Source: SIG588 sp964515215
GTDB taxonomy: Bacteria > Bacillota > Clostridia > Oscillospirales > Acutalibacteraceae
Assembly (NCBI GenBank): GCA_964515215.1
Contig: CAZESL010000001.1
Span: 1 to 64,000, forward strand
DNA length: 64,000 bases
Direction of reading: 5' to 3'
A program made the position numbers and the translations under genes. Shown here piece by piece: positions 23,901 to 31,223 of the stretch (its first letter is position 1; the number at the start of each line of letters is the position of its first letter). The notes beneath the pieces are model-generated. The model was given only the letters and a program-made list of their open reading frames with translations. It made no database searches and was not told the DNA's origin.

Positions 23901-26161
23901 GGCTCACTAATAACCTTCAGCTCAATATCGGCATAGCGTACCACCCCTGCGGGTGCGGCATACACCTGATCGATGCGGAAGTAGTTGATAAACTGCATAT
24001 TGAAACTCCCGGTGAGATCCTTGAAGGATGAAAGCGGAAGCTCAATATAGTTCCAGCCGTCCTGCAGTGACGCAAGCAAATTGCCGTCGTACTGAATATC
24101 GTTTCGGCTGTATGCACTGCCGAGATAAATTTCCGGCACCTTGTCCCGCAGAAGGTCGGTGTCATTCACATACATCCAGAACGAAAGGGCAATGTTATCC
24201 CGTCTGTATTTTTCGGGGATAACAAACATCTCGGACAATATAAGAGAGCCCGCGTTGTTGTGGAAATGCAACGCCGCGTTGAAATCGGCCGCCGCATCCG
24301 CCGCCGTAAATTCGACGTAGTGGGAGCCCACGTTCGGGGCCGCACCCTCGCACCAGTCGTCCCAAAGATTCCCCCAGGTGATAGCACCGGCATTCGTAAT
24401 TGTATGTGCCTGCATGCCCCAACTGTACAAAAGGTTCGTCACGTCCCAGCTGGCCGTGTCATCCGCGATCGAGGAGATCTTCAGGTTGGCCAGGCGTGCA
24501 ACCACGGGCGCGCCGTCCACCGTCGCCACACCATACCAACGGATAAAGTTGATGGCCGTGGGATTAAAAGCGCCGCCGTTGTTGTTGGCGATCCAGTCGC
24601 TCGCAAGCGGAATGACTACGTAGTTCCAACCGCTTGTGACATTTGCCATGCAACTTTTCCCCTCAAGGAATTGTATCTCGATCTCCTGCTTATCGCAGGT
24701 ACCGCTACTGGACAACTCAAGATGTCCGAGCGAGCTGATCTTGGCCCTATCATCCAGATACATCCAAAAGGAAAGGGAGAGATCTTTCTGCTGTGTGCCG
24801 GACGGAATGTCCAGTGCGTTAAAGCCCTGCCAGAGAAGGAATTGGCCGTTGCCTGCGAGAGTGCCTTCAACATACGGCAGGCCTGCCGGCTCACCACCGG
24901 CACCGTCGGTCACCTTGGTGTCGTCGGCAATCACGTCATACATCGAGTAAAGCAGCCACTCTTTTTCTTTGAGCAGCTTGGTTTCGGCCAGCACTTCCAC
25001 CTTGACATCCGACATACCGATGATGCAGGACTTCGAATGGAAGCGGATGAAATTGATACCGTACAGGTCAAACGTAGCTATCGACTCGCTTCCCCAGCTA
25101 AACGGCAAACACACATAGTTCCAGCCGTTTGTGAGGGTGACCTTGCCGGTGTTCTTCAAATGACCGATGTTCCAGTTCCACTCATTCTGATCCCATGTGC
25201 CGGAAGAGGTCAGCTCGATGTAACCGCTGTTGAAGGCGTTTGCATCATCCACCCACAGCCAGAAGGAGAGAGCCAGATCGGCGGTGGTGTATTTCTCCGG
25301 AATGGGCAATGCGGAAAAACTTTTGGATCCGCCGCCTTGGCTGCTGCCGATGGTGTAGGAAAGCCCCTGCGGCAGGGTGTTATATCCCGTGCCGCTGCCG
25401 TCCGAAACACCCGAAGCAGCGGAGCCGGAAGCCACGCCTGCGCCGTTTTCCGAAATGTACCACGAGGTCGGCTCTTTCCCAACCGTCTCTTTCTCCGCCT
25501 TCACGCTCACCTCAATTGTGTTCGGGGTAGCAGACAGCGGTGCCGAAAGTTGCAGATAGGTGTCATCGTCGCCGAACCGGACACCTGCCTCAGAGATATC
25601 CACCAGCGCAATTTCCCAAATGGTAACGGAGGAATTGGCCGTAAACTCCGCGGCATTCGGGTCGGCATACATACGGAAGAAATTGATGGGGGAATACAGA
25701 TCGAACGCCGCCGCTCCGCCGAGGTTGCTGCCGGAGGCGGACAAGGGAAGAAGAATGGCGTTCTCACCAACCTGCCACTCGGGGGACGCCAGATTCCACC
25801 AACGCTCGGATTTGTCTACCGTAGACTGAGACAATTCCACAGCGCCGCCTTTTTCGAAGGCGGTCACCGCTGTCTCATCCAGCGTCATATGAACATACAC
25901 GGCCATATCCTCCCACGCATACGTTGAAGGGATCACCGCATGGAATCCGCTGACCGCTTTTACAAAGCGGCCGCCCGCCGCATAGGTCAGCGTTTCACCG
26001 GACTCGCCGGGATAGAAGATCGTCCACTTGTTGCTGTATTGGGTTGTGCCACCCGCTGTGGCATCTGCCGATACCATAAAGGTAAGCCCCGACAAGCAAC
26101 AACTGAACAGCATCATGGTCACACAAAGCAGTGCCAGGATGCGTTTTGCTGTTAACTTCAT
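20906..26161 (-). CDS. Giant secreted multidomain metallophosphoesterase
   Basis: 1751 residues. Signal peptide 1-33 (hydrophobic core LALLCVTMMLFSCCLSGL, cleavage near SADA). Four related beta-sandwich modules follow (around 40-195, 270-395, 430-560 and 600-750) with the recurring pattern LSFW-Y-D ... GWNY--LPLS, like galactose-binding or CBM folds. A LamG-like domain sits at around 755-890. A calcineurin-type phosphoesterase (around 950-1290) has VPDTQ, GAGDNTW, GNHDYPG, THAY and CGHAEN as metal-site motifs. A beta-helix-like INGGTYTN part (around 1400-1520) follows. Four C-terminal Tyr/Gly-rich repeats (around 1545-1751) resemble cell-wall-binding repeats. It probably dephosphorylates an extracellular polymer at the cell surface; the substrate is unknown. 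It is monocistronic. Confidence 0.85.
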   Translation of the reverse strand: MKLTAKRILALLCVTMMLFSCCLSGLTFMVSADATAGGTTQYSNKWTIFYPGESGETLTYAAGGRFVKAVSGFHAVIPSTYAWEDMAVYVHMTLDETAVTAFEKGGAVELSQSTVDKSERWWNLASPEWQVGENAILLPLSASGSNLGGAAAFDLYSPINFFRMYADPNAAEFTANSSVTIWEIALVDISEAGVRFGDDDTYLQLSAPLSATPNTIEVSVKAEKETVGKEPTSWYISENGAGVASGSAASGVSDGSGTGYNTLPQGLSYTIGSSQGGGSKSFSALPIPEKYTTADLALSFWLWVDDANAFNSGYIELTSSGTWDQNEWNWNIGHLKNTGKVTLTNGWNYVCLPFSWGSESIATFDLYGINFIRFHSKSCIIGMSDVKVEVLAETKLLKEKEWLLYSMYDVIADDTKVTDGAGGEPAGLPYVEGTLAGNGQFLLWQGFNALDIPSGTQQKDLSLSFWMYLDDRAKISSLGHLELSSSGTCDKQEIEIQFLEGKSCMANVTSGWNYVVIPLASDWIANNNGGAFNPTAINFIRWYGVATVDGAPVVARLANLKISSIADDTASWDVTNLLYSWGMQAHTITNAGAITWGNLWDDWCEGAAPNVGSHYVEFTAADAAADFNAALHFHNNAGSLILSEMFVIPEKYRRDNIALSFWMYVNDTDLLRDKVPEIYLGSAYSRNDIQYDGNLLASLQDGWNYIELPLSSFKDLTGSFNMQFINYFRIDQVYAAPAGVVRYADIELKVISEPTITATAVNVTEKDDVFFGNTNTADANPIALFANSDGNVCWVWGDKQYASDFNIRTGEWIDLALVRDTAAGKFTLYADGVVVAEADAAGTADILPTVAHSIGADGLGVTLDGTIADVRAWSDARTADEINAGRVSKIGRTTCGFTADEQGLIDAWFLVGDLNYVLSDTVVASIKGNDLVFRGSRADDWVDYEIPTDVIGEDYYTMVFVPDTQELVTGKFTEEWMAAAQWIADNVETENIVHVIGAGDNTWTNATGEWNNAKAGWDLFTDKVSWSNMTGNHDYPGSCTPVDDPNHIIRDTTNYNNLFGIDYIQSTAAANTYIGSFADDYDIYGTEADANGKYSGAENSYYRFNVNGVQWMILQIEYHPRVSVINWANDILDKYPNDNVIFTTHAYITGDNADYCPHWMPYTKSDAEIGGYIGDLMPSGAVAWPGGTEQPIWTEIVAKHNNVKLLLCGHAENSDGHVLTRWDTNEAGNVVPQVMINAQMEDIRYFNDYAMSMLGILRFSADGTKVEIQYYSPFHDASYHPSNQAMRSLELTTTTACTHENTTTTTVDATCTEDGSITVTCACGEVVSTETIPMLGHKEPTGTWNALQYCLNDCGTVIYDLQALLNAGGEVTLDRDLVTDKALVINTTVVLNLAGYSISTTELDTDGSGVFYVPAGGDLTINGEGTINGVGNNDYSMAIWANGGKVTINGGTYTNVGAGEDDHYDLIYVKNGGEVVINGGTFIAHTPVWTLNSNDNLKGTFVVNGGKFYQYDPANNITENPTQVWVADGFETVQEGDYFVLVEHVPTVEIIDGRYYEDGVKVPYAGLVLYEGNYYYVGDNAKVVKGRFFASRFNEFTQFTNGYYYFDEETGVMNTEEAVFDGYYYADGGKAGAYAGLVELDGDYYYVLNKGEAVVGRYSIVKTNDLKAKGLYCFDAEGKMITNTVVDGYYYSESGLAESYLGLVKAADGNLYYVQSQGKVVKDNDSFFVTKTNGYVEQGRYAFDENGAMIR

Positions 26162-26436
26162 AAAAAGCGCTCCTTTTCTTAAAAAATTCTTATAGCCAAG
26201 AATGAGACGGCCAACCTCATCCCTGATTATCGCGGATAACTCCTTAAGGCGTATCCAAACCCGATTTTATAACTCGGTTGGTAACATACCCCATTTCATA
26301 TTAGCACCGTAACACCGATATGTCTGCGCAAAAAAGTCTTTTTTTTGTGCAAAAGGGAAGGTGATGTGTAAGAAGGACGCGGCTTTTTGCTTTGATGAGT
26401 GACCAGCAGAAGAAAGGATATAAACGTTAACATGAC
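26162..26436. other. Long 5' region of the phosphoesterase gene, no gene seen
   Basis: The only clear signal is the ribosome binding site AAAAGGAGCG ahead of ATG 26161. I found no convincing promoter pair, and no riboswitch class I could name. A short open frame here (to 26497) overlaps a terminator and is unlikely to be real. Confidence 0.5.
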
Positions 26437-26468
26437 AAAACGCCCCGTGCATCGATGCACGGGGCGTT
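26437..26468 (-). terminator. Terminator of the flavodiiron gene
   Basis: A perfect palindrome AAACGCCCCGTGCA-TC-GA... with 15-bp arms; TTTT follows on the minus strand. Confidence 0.88.
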
Positions 26469-26480
26469 TCTCTTGCTTTT

Positions 26481-28271
26481 TTACTGTATCGGTTCAAAAT
26501 CGGCGGCGCCGTGTTTGCATAGGGGGCAGATGAAATCTTCGGGCAGTTCGTCGCCTTCGTATACGTAGCCGCACACCTTGCACACGAAGCCTTTTTTGCC
26601 GTCGGTCTGCGGCTTCGGCTTTACGTGTTCCTGATAGTAGGTGTAGGTCATGGTCTCACGGTCGGACAACACGCGCGCTTCACTCACCGCACAGATGAAC
26701 ATACCGTGAGTATCGAGGTCCACGTACTGTTCGACTTTGAGCGAGAGGAACGCGTTGATATACCGCGGCAGGAAGATCAGCCCGTTATCCGAACGGAGCG
26801 GCTCGCAATCGGCAAATTTATCGACGTTACGCCCGCTTTGGAAACCGAACTTTTCGAATACCGCAAACGGTGCCTCTACCGTGAGGCAGTTGATGTTCAT
26901 TTTACCCGTCTGCTTGATAACGTGGTGGGAATAGCTTTCTTTGTTGATGGTGACGGCGATGCGGTTCGGGGTGTTGGTCACCTGCGTGACGGTGTTGACG
27001 ATCAGCCCGTTGTCCTTTTTGCCGTCGTGCGAGGTCACCACGTACAGACCGTATCCGATCTTAAAGAGGGCGGTAAGGTCGTTTTTGTTGGCGGTGCTGT
27101 CTTGCTGTGCCAGATATTCGCGGCAGAGTTCCTCCGCCAGTGCGGTGATCTGTGCGCGGCTTTCGTCGTTCAGTGCAGAGCGGATCTTCACGCTGTTTTC
27201 CGCAAAGGTGAGGTTTTTGCTGTTTTCCAGTGCGCGGTGCATCATCTTCGCCGCTTGCGGTGCCCACGTGCCGTTTTCCACAAACGCCACCGTGCGGTTT
27301 TGGAAGTTACGTTCGGTCAAATGGTTGATGAATTCCCGCATAAAGGGGAACATATCCGCGTTGTAGGTGGTGGTGGCCAGCACCAATTTGCTGTAACGGA
27401 ACGCATCCTCTACCGCTTCCGCCATATCGCACCGCGCGAGGTCGTTCACCACCACTTTCGGGCAACCGTTCTGACGAAGCGCGTCCGCCAGCTGCAGCAC
27501 CGCTTTTTTGGTGTTGCCGTACACCGAGGTGTAGGCGATCACGATGCCTTCCTCTTCGGGCTGATAACTCGACCAGATATCGTAGAGATTGAGATAGTAT
27601 CCGAGGTTTTCAGTGAGCACGGGGCCGTGCAAGGGGCAGATGGTCTGAATATCCAGAGTTGCCGCTTTTTTGAGCAGTGCCTGCACCTGTACGCCGTATT
27701 TGCCCACGATGCCGATGTAGTAACGGCGGGCCTCACACGCCCACTCTTCCTCCACGTCCAATGCGCCGAATTTGCCGAAACCGTCTGCCGAAAACAGCAC
27801 TTTGTCGGTGTTGTCGTAGGTGACGATCACTTCGGGCCAGTGTACCATCGGCGCGGTGACGAAGGTGAGGGTGTGGCGACCGAGGGTGAGGGTATCGCCC
27901 TCGCCGACCACCACTTGGCGGTCGGCAAAATCGTTGCCGAAGAACTGCCCCATCATCACGAACGCTTTGGATGATGCGACGATCTTCGCGGTGGGGTACG
28001 CCTTCGCAAAATTCACGATGTTGGCGGAATGGTCGGGTTCCATATGCTGTACGATGAGATAGTCGGGGGTGCGCCCGCCGAGCGCGTTTTGCAGGTTGTC
28101 CAGCCATTCGTGGGTGAAGCCCGCATCCACCGTGTCCATCACGGCGATCTTTTCATCCAAAATGACGTAGGAGTTGTAGGACATCCCGTTCGGAACGACG
28201 TACTGTCCCTCAAACAGATCTACCTTATGGTCGTTGACGCCGATGTAGACGATATCGTTTGTAATATTCAT
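26481..28271 (-). CDS. Flavodiiron protein fused to flavin reductase and rubredoxin
   Basis: A 596-residue O2/NO reductase carrying its own electron chain. The metallo-beta-lactamase diiron domain (1-245) has all ligands: His76, Glu78, Asp80 (HMEPDH), His144, Asp163 and His215. A flavodoxin domain with TSVYGNT binds FMN (around 250-395). A flavin-reductase-type FMN domain follows (around 405-545). The C-terminal rubredoxin (around 555-596) has CKVCG and CPLC. Such proteins reduce O2 to water or NO to N2O in strict anaerobes. RBS GAGGTGATT precedes ATG 28271. The neighbouring iron-sulfur protein and Crp/Fnr regulator suggest an oxidative or nitrosative stress locus. Confidence 0.94.
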   Translation of the reverse strand: MNITNDIVYIGVNDHKVDLFEGQYVVPNGMSYNSYVILDEKIAVMDTVDAGFTHEWLDNLQNALGGRTPDYLIVQHMEPDHSANIVNFAKAYPTAKIVASSKAFVMMGQFFGNDFADRQVVVGEGDTLTLGRHTLTFVTAPMVHWPEVIVTYDNTDKVLFSADGFGKFGALDVEEEWACEARRYYIGIVGKYGVQVQALLKKAATLDIQTICPLHGPVLTENLGYYLNLYDIWSSYQPEEEGIVIAYTSVYGNTKKAVLQLADALRQNGCPKVVVNDLARCDMAEAVEDAFRYSKLVLATTTYNADMFPFMREFINHLTERNFQNRTVAFVENGTWAPQAAKMMHRALENSKNLTFAENSVKIRSALNDESRAQITALAEELCREYLAQQDSTANKNDLTALFKIGYGLYVVTSHDGKKDNGLIVNTVTQVTNTPNRIAVTINKESYSHHVIKQTGKMNINCLTVEAPFAVFEKFGFQSGRNVDKFADCEPLRSDNGLIFLPRYINAFLSLKVEQYVDLDTHGMFICAVSEARVLSDRETMTYTYYQEHVKPKPQTDGKKGFVCKVCGYVYEGDELPEDFICPLCKHGAADFEPIQ

Positions 28272-28336
28272 ATTAAAATCACCTCATACAATAGTATACT
28301 TGACTTTTTGCCGTCAATCAATACCGAAGAATAAAA

Positions 28337-29032
28337 TTATTCTAAAATTTTTCCGTCGGTGGAGATGGTCACGACCTGCCACGGAATGAATTTGCCGCTC
28401 GCCTGCAGTGCTCGCTTGACGGCGTTCTCGATCCCGCCGCAACAGGGAACTTCCATGCGGACTACCTTCACGCTCTTGATGTTGTTTTCGCGCAGGATGC
28501 GGGTCAGTTTTTCGGCGTAATCGCCTTCATCCAATTTCGGACAGCCGATGAGGGTGATGTGACGGCGAATGAAGTCTTGGTGAAAATTGCCGTAGGCAAA
28601 AGCGGTGCAGTCTGCCGCGACGAGCAGATCGGCGCCGTCAAAATACGGGGCGTTCACCGGCACCAGTTTGATCTGGCAGGGCCATTGGGCGAGTTCGCTC
28701 GTCACCGCGGCGGGGCGGGTGACGGGCGCCGTCTCCCGCTTAATGGCGGCCGCGCGGGTGCCGGGACAGCCGCAGGGGAGAGGAGACGTATGGGCTTGCG
28801 CCTTGGCCGCTTTCACCGCGGCTTCGTTATAGGCAGGGGCTTCCCGCTCCTCAAAAGAGATGGCATTCGTCGGGCAGGCGGGCAGACAGTCGCCCAAACC
28901 GTCACAGTAGTCCTCGCGGGTGAGAACGGCTTTGCCGTTTACCATCTCAATGGCGCCTTCGTGGCAGGCGGCGGCACACGCGCCGCACCCGTTGCACTTT
29001 TCGCGGTCGATCGTTATAATTTTGCGGATCAT
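28337..29032 (-). CDS. 4Fe-4S ferredoxin-type protein of the Hcp/Crp-associated family
   Basis: A 231-residue protein. It begins with a classical cluster motif CNGCGACAAACHEGAI (14-29). The second motif is altered, CDGLGDCLPACP, with a CX5CX3C spacing typical of this family rather than CX2CX2C. A linker contains PCGCPG. The second half (around 120-231) has AADCTAFAYGNFH, IGCPKLD and VPCCGG, extra cysteines that may bind a further cluster. Related genes are often beside a Crp/Fnr regulator and hybrid-cluster protein in clostridia (from memory). It is transcribed away from the Crp/Fnr gene and towards the flavodiiron gene, 65 nt away. Confidence 0.75.
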   Translation of the reverse strand: MIRKIITIDREKCNGCGACAAACHEGAIEMVNGKAVLTREDYCDGLGDCLPACPTNAISFEEREAPAYNEAAVKAAKAQAHTSPLPCGCPGTRAAAIKRETAPVTRPAAVTSELAQWPCQIKLVPVNAPYFDGADLLVAADCTAFAYGNFHQDFIRRHITLIGCPKLDEGDYAEKLTRILRENNIKSVKVVRMEVPCCGGIENAVKRALQASGKFIPWQVVTISTDGKILE

Positions 29033-29054
29033 GGTGATTTCCTCCGTTTTCTTC

Positions 29055-29083
29055 TTGATTTTCTGTGCTCAGTATAGTACAAT
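29055..29083 (+). promoter_or_regulatory. Sigma-A promoter for the Crp/Fnr gene
   Basis: TTGATT, 17 nt, TACAAT, 44 nt before ATG 29127. Confidence 0.75.
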
Positions 29084-29098
29084 ACAATCGGAAAGTAT

Positions 29099-29112
29099 GT
29101 TGAATTTTCAAC
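29099..29112. promoter_or_regulatory. Candidate Crp/Fnr operator
   Basis: GTTGAA-TT-TTCAAC, arms fully complementary, at about +10 of the predicted transcript and between two divergent genes. It resembles the TTGA..TCAA half-sites of Fnr-type proteins, but with shorter spacing. Confidence 0.45.
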
Positions 29113-29126
29113 AAACGGAGGAAAAT

Positions 29127-29786
29127 ATGAAAAAATATCTGGACGTATTACGGGCGTGTCCGCTCTTTTTCGGAATAGAGGAAAAGGATCTTTTGCCGAT
29201 GCTCACCTGCCTCGGTGCACGGGTGATGCCGTTTGATAAACAGTATACCGTATTTGCAGAGGGGACACCCGCGCGGCATATCGGCATCGTGCTGTCGGGT
29301 GCGGTGCAGGTGGTGCAGGTGGATTACTACGGTAATCGCAATATCGTGGCGGCGATACCGCCCGCGCAACTGGTGGCGGAGGCGTTCGCCTGTGCCGAAA
29401 CGGCGGCGTTGCCCGTGTCGGTGGTGGCGGCCGAAGCGGGCGAGGTGATGCTGATCGACCGCGACCGTATTCTGCACACCTGCCAGAATGCGTGCGGATT
29501 TCATCAGCGGTTGATCTATAATCTTATGCGGGATCTGGCAGAAAAAGCCATACTGTTCCATCACAAGGTGGACGTGGTGTCCCGCCGCACCACGCGGGAA
29601 AAATTGATGGCCTATCTGACGACACAAGGACGTGCGGCGCGGGGGGAATGGTTTCGTATCCCGTTTGATCGCCAGGCGTTGGCGGATTATCTGGCGGTGG
29701 ACCGTAGCGGCTTGTCGGCAGAGATCGGCAAACTGCGGCGCGAGGGGATACTCGAGTGCCGCCGCAGCGAGTTTCGCCTGTTGTAG
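29127..29786 (+). CDS. Crp/Fnr family transcriptional regulator
   Basis: A 219-residue regulator. The cyclic-nucleotide-type beta-barrel (around 15-125) includes RHIGIVLSGAVQVVQVD. A long dimer helix (around 130-155) leads to a winged helix (around 160-219) with RQALADYLAVDRSGLSAEIGKL as the recognition helix. The N terminus lacks the Fnr cysteine cluster, so it probably senses through the barrel ligand or haem, as HcpR-type members do. The ATG follows CGGAGG. It is divergent from an iron-sulfur protein gene, which with the flavodiiron gene is its likely target. Confidence 0.9.
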   Translation: MKKYLDVLRACPLFFGIEEKDLLPMLTCLGARVMPFDKQYTVFAEGTPARHIGIVLSGAVQVVQVDYYGNRNIVAAIPPAQLVAEAFACAETAALPVSVVAAEAGEVMLIDRDRILHTCQNACGFHQRLIYNLMRDLAEKAILFHHKVDVVSRRTTREKLMAYLTTQGRAARGEWFRIPFDRQALADYLAVDRSGLSAEIGKLRREGILECRRSEFRLL

Positions 29787-29799
29787 GGTTTAAAAATGC

Positions 29800-29837
29800 A
29801 AAAACAGCCTTCTTCCACAAGGGAGAAGGCTGTTTTT
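29800..29837 (+). terminator. Terminator after the Crp/Fnr gene
   Basis: Stem AAAAACAGCCTTCTTCC-acaa- with its complement, ending TTTTT. Confidence 0.9.
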
Positions 29838-29861
29838 GTTGTGTCGCAGCAACGGAGCGTT

Positions 29862-29880
29862 ATGTTATAAAATATAACAT
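29862..29880. promoter_or_regulatory. Candidate ribbon-helix-helix operator
   Basis: Perfect inverted repeat ATGTTATA-AAA-TATAACAT, plus a third half-site TTATAACAT at 29885-29893. It lies 47 nt upstream of the small DNA-binding protein gene. Autoregulation is inferred. Confidence 0.5.
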
Positions 29881-29926
29881 ATATTTATAACATTTGTCAA
29901 GGCATAATATTGGTGAGGTGGTTTTT

Positions 29927-30115
29927 ATGAAAGAAAAACTGATTATTGATAAAAAAGCCTTGAAGGGCGAGGACGGATATCGGACTTTTTCTGTTCGCAT
30001 TAAAGAGGAGACGGTGAAAAACCTGGATCAACTCGCAAAGGAGACCAACCGTTCCCGCAACGCGTTGATCAATCTGTTGCTCGATTACGCACTGGAAAAC
30101 AGCGAAGTGAAATGA
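29927..30115 (+). CDS. CopG/Arc-type ribbon-helix-helix protein
   Basis: A 62-residue basic protein. The beta strand YRTFSVRIKEE and helices around VKNLDQLAKETNRSRNALINLLLDYAL match the ribbon-helix-helix fold that dimerises and reads DNA through the strand. GTGAGGTGG precedes ATG 29927; an 11-codon upstream extension has no RBS. No toxin gene follows, so it is not evidently an antitoxin. The palindromes upstream suggest autoregulation. Confidence 0.8.
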   Translation: MKEKLIIDKKALKGEDGYRTFSVRIKEETVKNLDQLAKETNRSRNALINLLLDYALENSEVK

Positions 30116-30190
30116 AAAAGCGGAGAGAATGTACCACCGACGGTACATTCTCTCCTTGTGCTTTGTGGGTGTTTACTTGTTTGCAAAAGC
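30114..30190 (+). repeat. Terminator-repeat family, copy C
   Basis: Stem GGAGAGAATGTACC (30122-30135) with its complement at 30142-30155, then a tail ending GCGGCTGTGACTC (30188 on), resembling the tails of copies A and B. It acts as terminator of the ribbon-helix-helix gene. Confidence 0.7.
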
Positions 30191-30202
30191 GGCTGTGACT
30201 CT

Positions 30203-31201
30203 TCACTCTATGCCGAGTTCGGTATACGAGAGTTTACACAGGCGATGTTCTTTCATATTTTCATACGCGATATACACCGTTTCTGCCGCATCGTCCGCAT
30301 AGATATGCGGATAGAAGAAACGGGCAGACGGCTCTTCTATATCGTACAGTTTTTCAAACCGTTTCCCGTCGGTGCTTTTGCGGATCTCCAGATGCGTGCG
30401 ATCGGTGGTAGAAAAATTGTTGACCAGCAACACGGTATCCCGCACCTTGAGCAGCGAGAACTTCGTGTTGGGATTCGGAATATCCGACAACAGCGGCTCG
30501 GACCAGGAGTATCCGTAGTCAAAACTTTCGCTGAGGGTGAGGTATCCGTGGTCACAACGGCAATACAGCAACACGTGGCCGGGGTCGGTCTCTACCGCGT
30601 TGGGCTCCCACAGCGGGGTGTCCGATGCGGCGACATAGCCGTGGCGTGTAAAGGTGTTTCCGTTGTCGGCGGAGATCCCGACGCCGCTGACGAAGGGGTA
30701 GCGGCGGCTGTCGAAACGCTCACTGCGCGGGGTGTCTGCGGGTGTTTTGAAATCAAAACCGCGGCGTACCTCCTGCCAATACAGCGGAAACAAAAGATTC
30801 CCGTTGGAAAGGCGTATGCCTTGACGGAGAGAACAGCCGTTCACGTGTCCGCGCACGCTTTCCGGCTCACTCCAAGAGGTGCCGTCGTAGCGGGAGACGA
30901 AGGTGGACAGCTCGCGGTACCAACAATCGGCGTTGTACGTGTGAACCATTGCCAGTACCGTGTCTTTTTCCGCGAACAGTTCGGTACACCAACAGCCGCG
31001 GCTGCTGTGAGAAAACAACGTCGCGGGTGTGCTCCACGTGCGTCCGTCGTCGTGACTTTCCGAAAAAGCGACGACGTTTTGATTTTCCGGTTCACTCTCG
31101 CCGCCGGTGAGAGAAAGGCAGATAAGCCGCCCGTCGGGCAGACGCCGCAAGATCGGTTCGCGCGCGTGGGTATCGTATCGTGCGATCAAGGATTTTTCCA
31201 T
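30203..31201 (-). CDS. Sialidase-like BNR/Asp-box protein
   Basis: A 332-residue six-bladed propeller. Four Asp-box-like motifs are visible: SHDDGRTW (49-56), SADNGNTF, SFDYGYSW and STDGKRFE. An early REPILRRLPDG carries the arginine expected in the sialidase triad. No signal peptide is present. Members are exo-alpha-sialidases or related glycosidases that act on terminal acidic sugars. It is last in a four-gene minus-strand glycan operon, 22 nt after the GH78-like gene, with AGGAG 8-9 nt before ATG 31201. Confidence 0.82.
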   Translation of the reverse strand: MEKSLIARYDTHAREPILRRLPDGRLICLSLTGGESEPENQNVVAFSESHDDGRTWSTPATLFSHSSRGCWCTELFAEKDTVLAMVHTYNADCWYRELSTFVSRYDGTSWSEPESVRGHVNGCSLRQGIRLSNGNLLFPLYWQEVRRGFDFKTPADTPRSERFDSRRYPFVSGVGISADNGNTFTRHGYVAASDTPLWEPNAVETDPGHVLLYCRCDHGYLTLSESFDYGYSWSEPLLSDIPNPNTKFSLLKVRDTVLLVNNFSTTDRTHLEIRKSTDGKRFEKLYDIEEPSARFFYPHIYADDAAETVYIAYENMKEHRLCKLSYTELGIE

Positions 31202-31223
31202 AACGTTTGTCTCCTGTATCTAC

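Noticed and set aside
26162..26436. Riboswitch in the long leader of the phosphoesterase gene
   Set aside because: I compared it by eye with c-di-GMP-type and other common classes and found no conserved core.
26267..26497. 76-codon minus-strand frame between the flavodiiron and phosphoesterase genes
   Set aside because: It overlaps the terminator hairpin at 26437-26468 and the flavodiiron stop; no RBS.
29927..30115. Antitoxin of a toxin-antitoxin pair
   Set aside because: No small toxin gene follows; a terminator comes directly after the stop codon.
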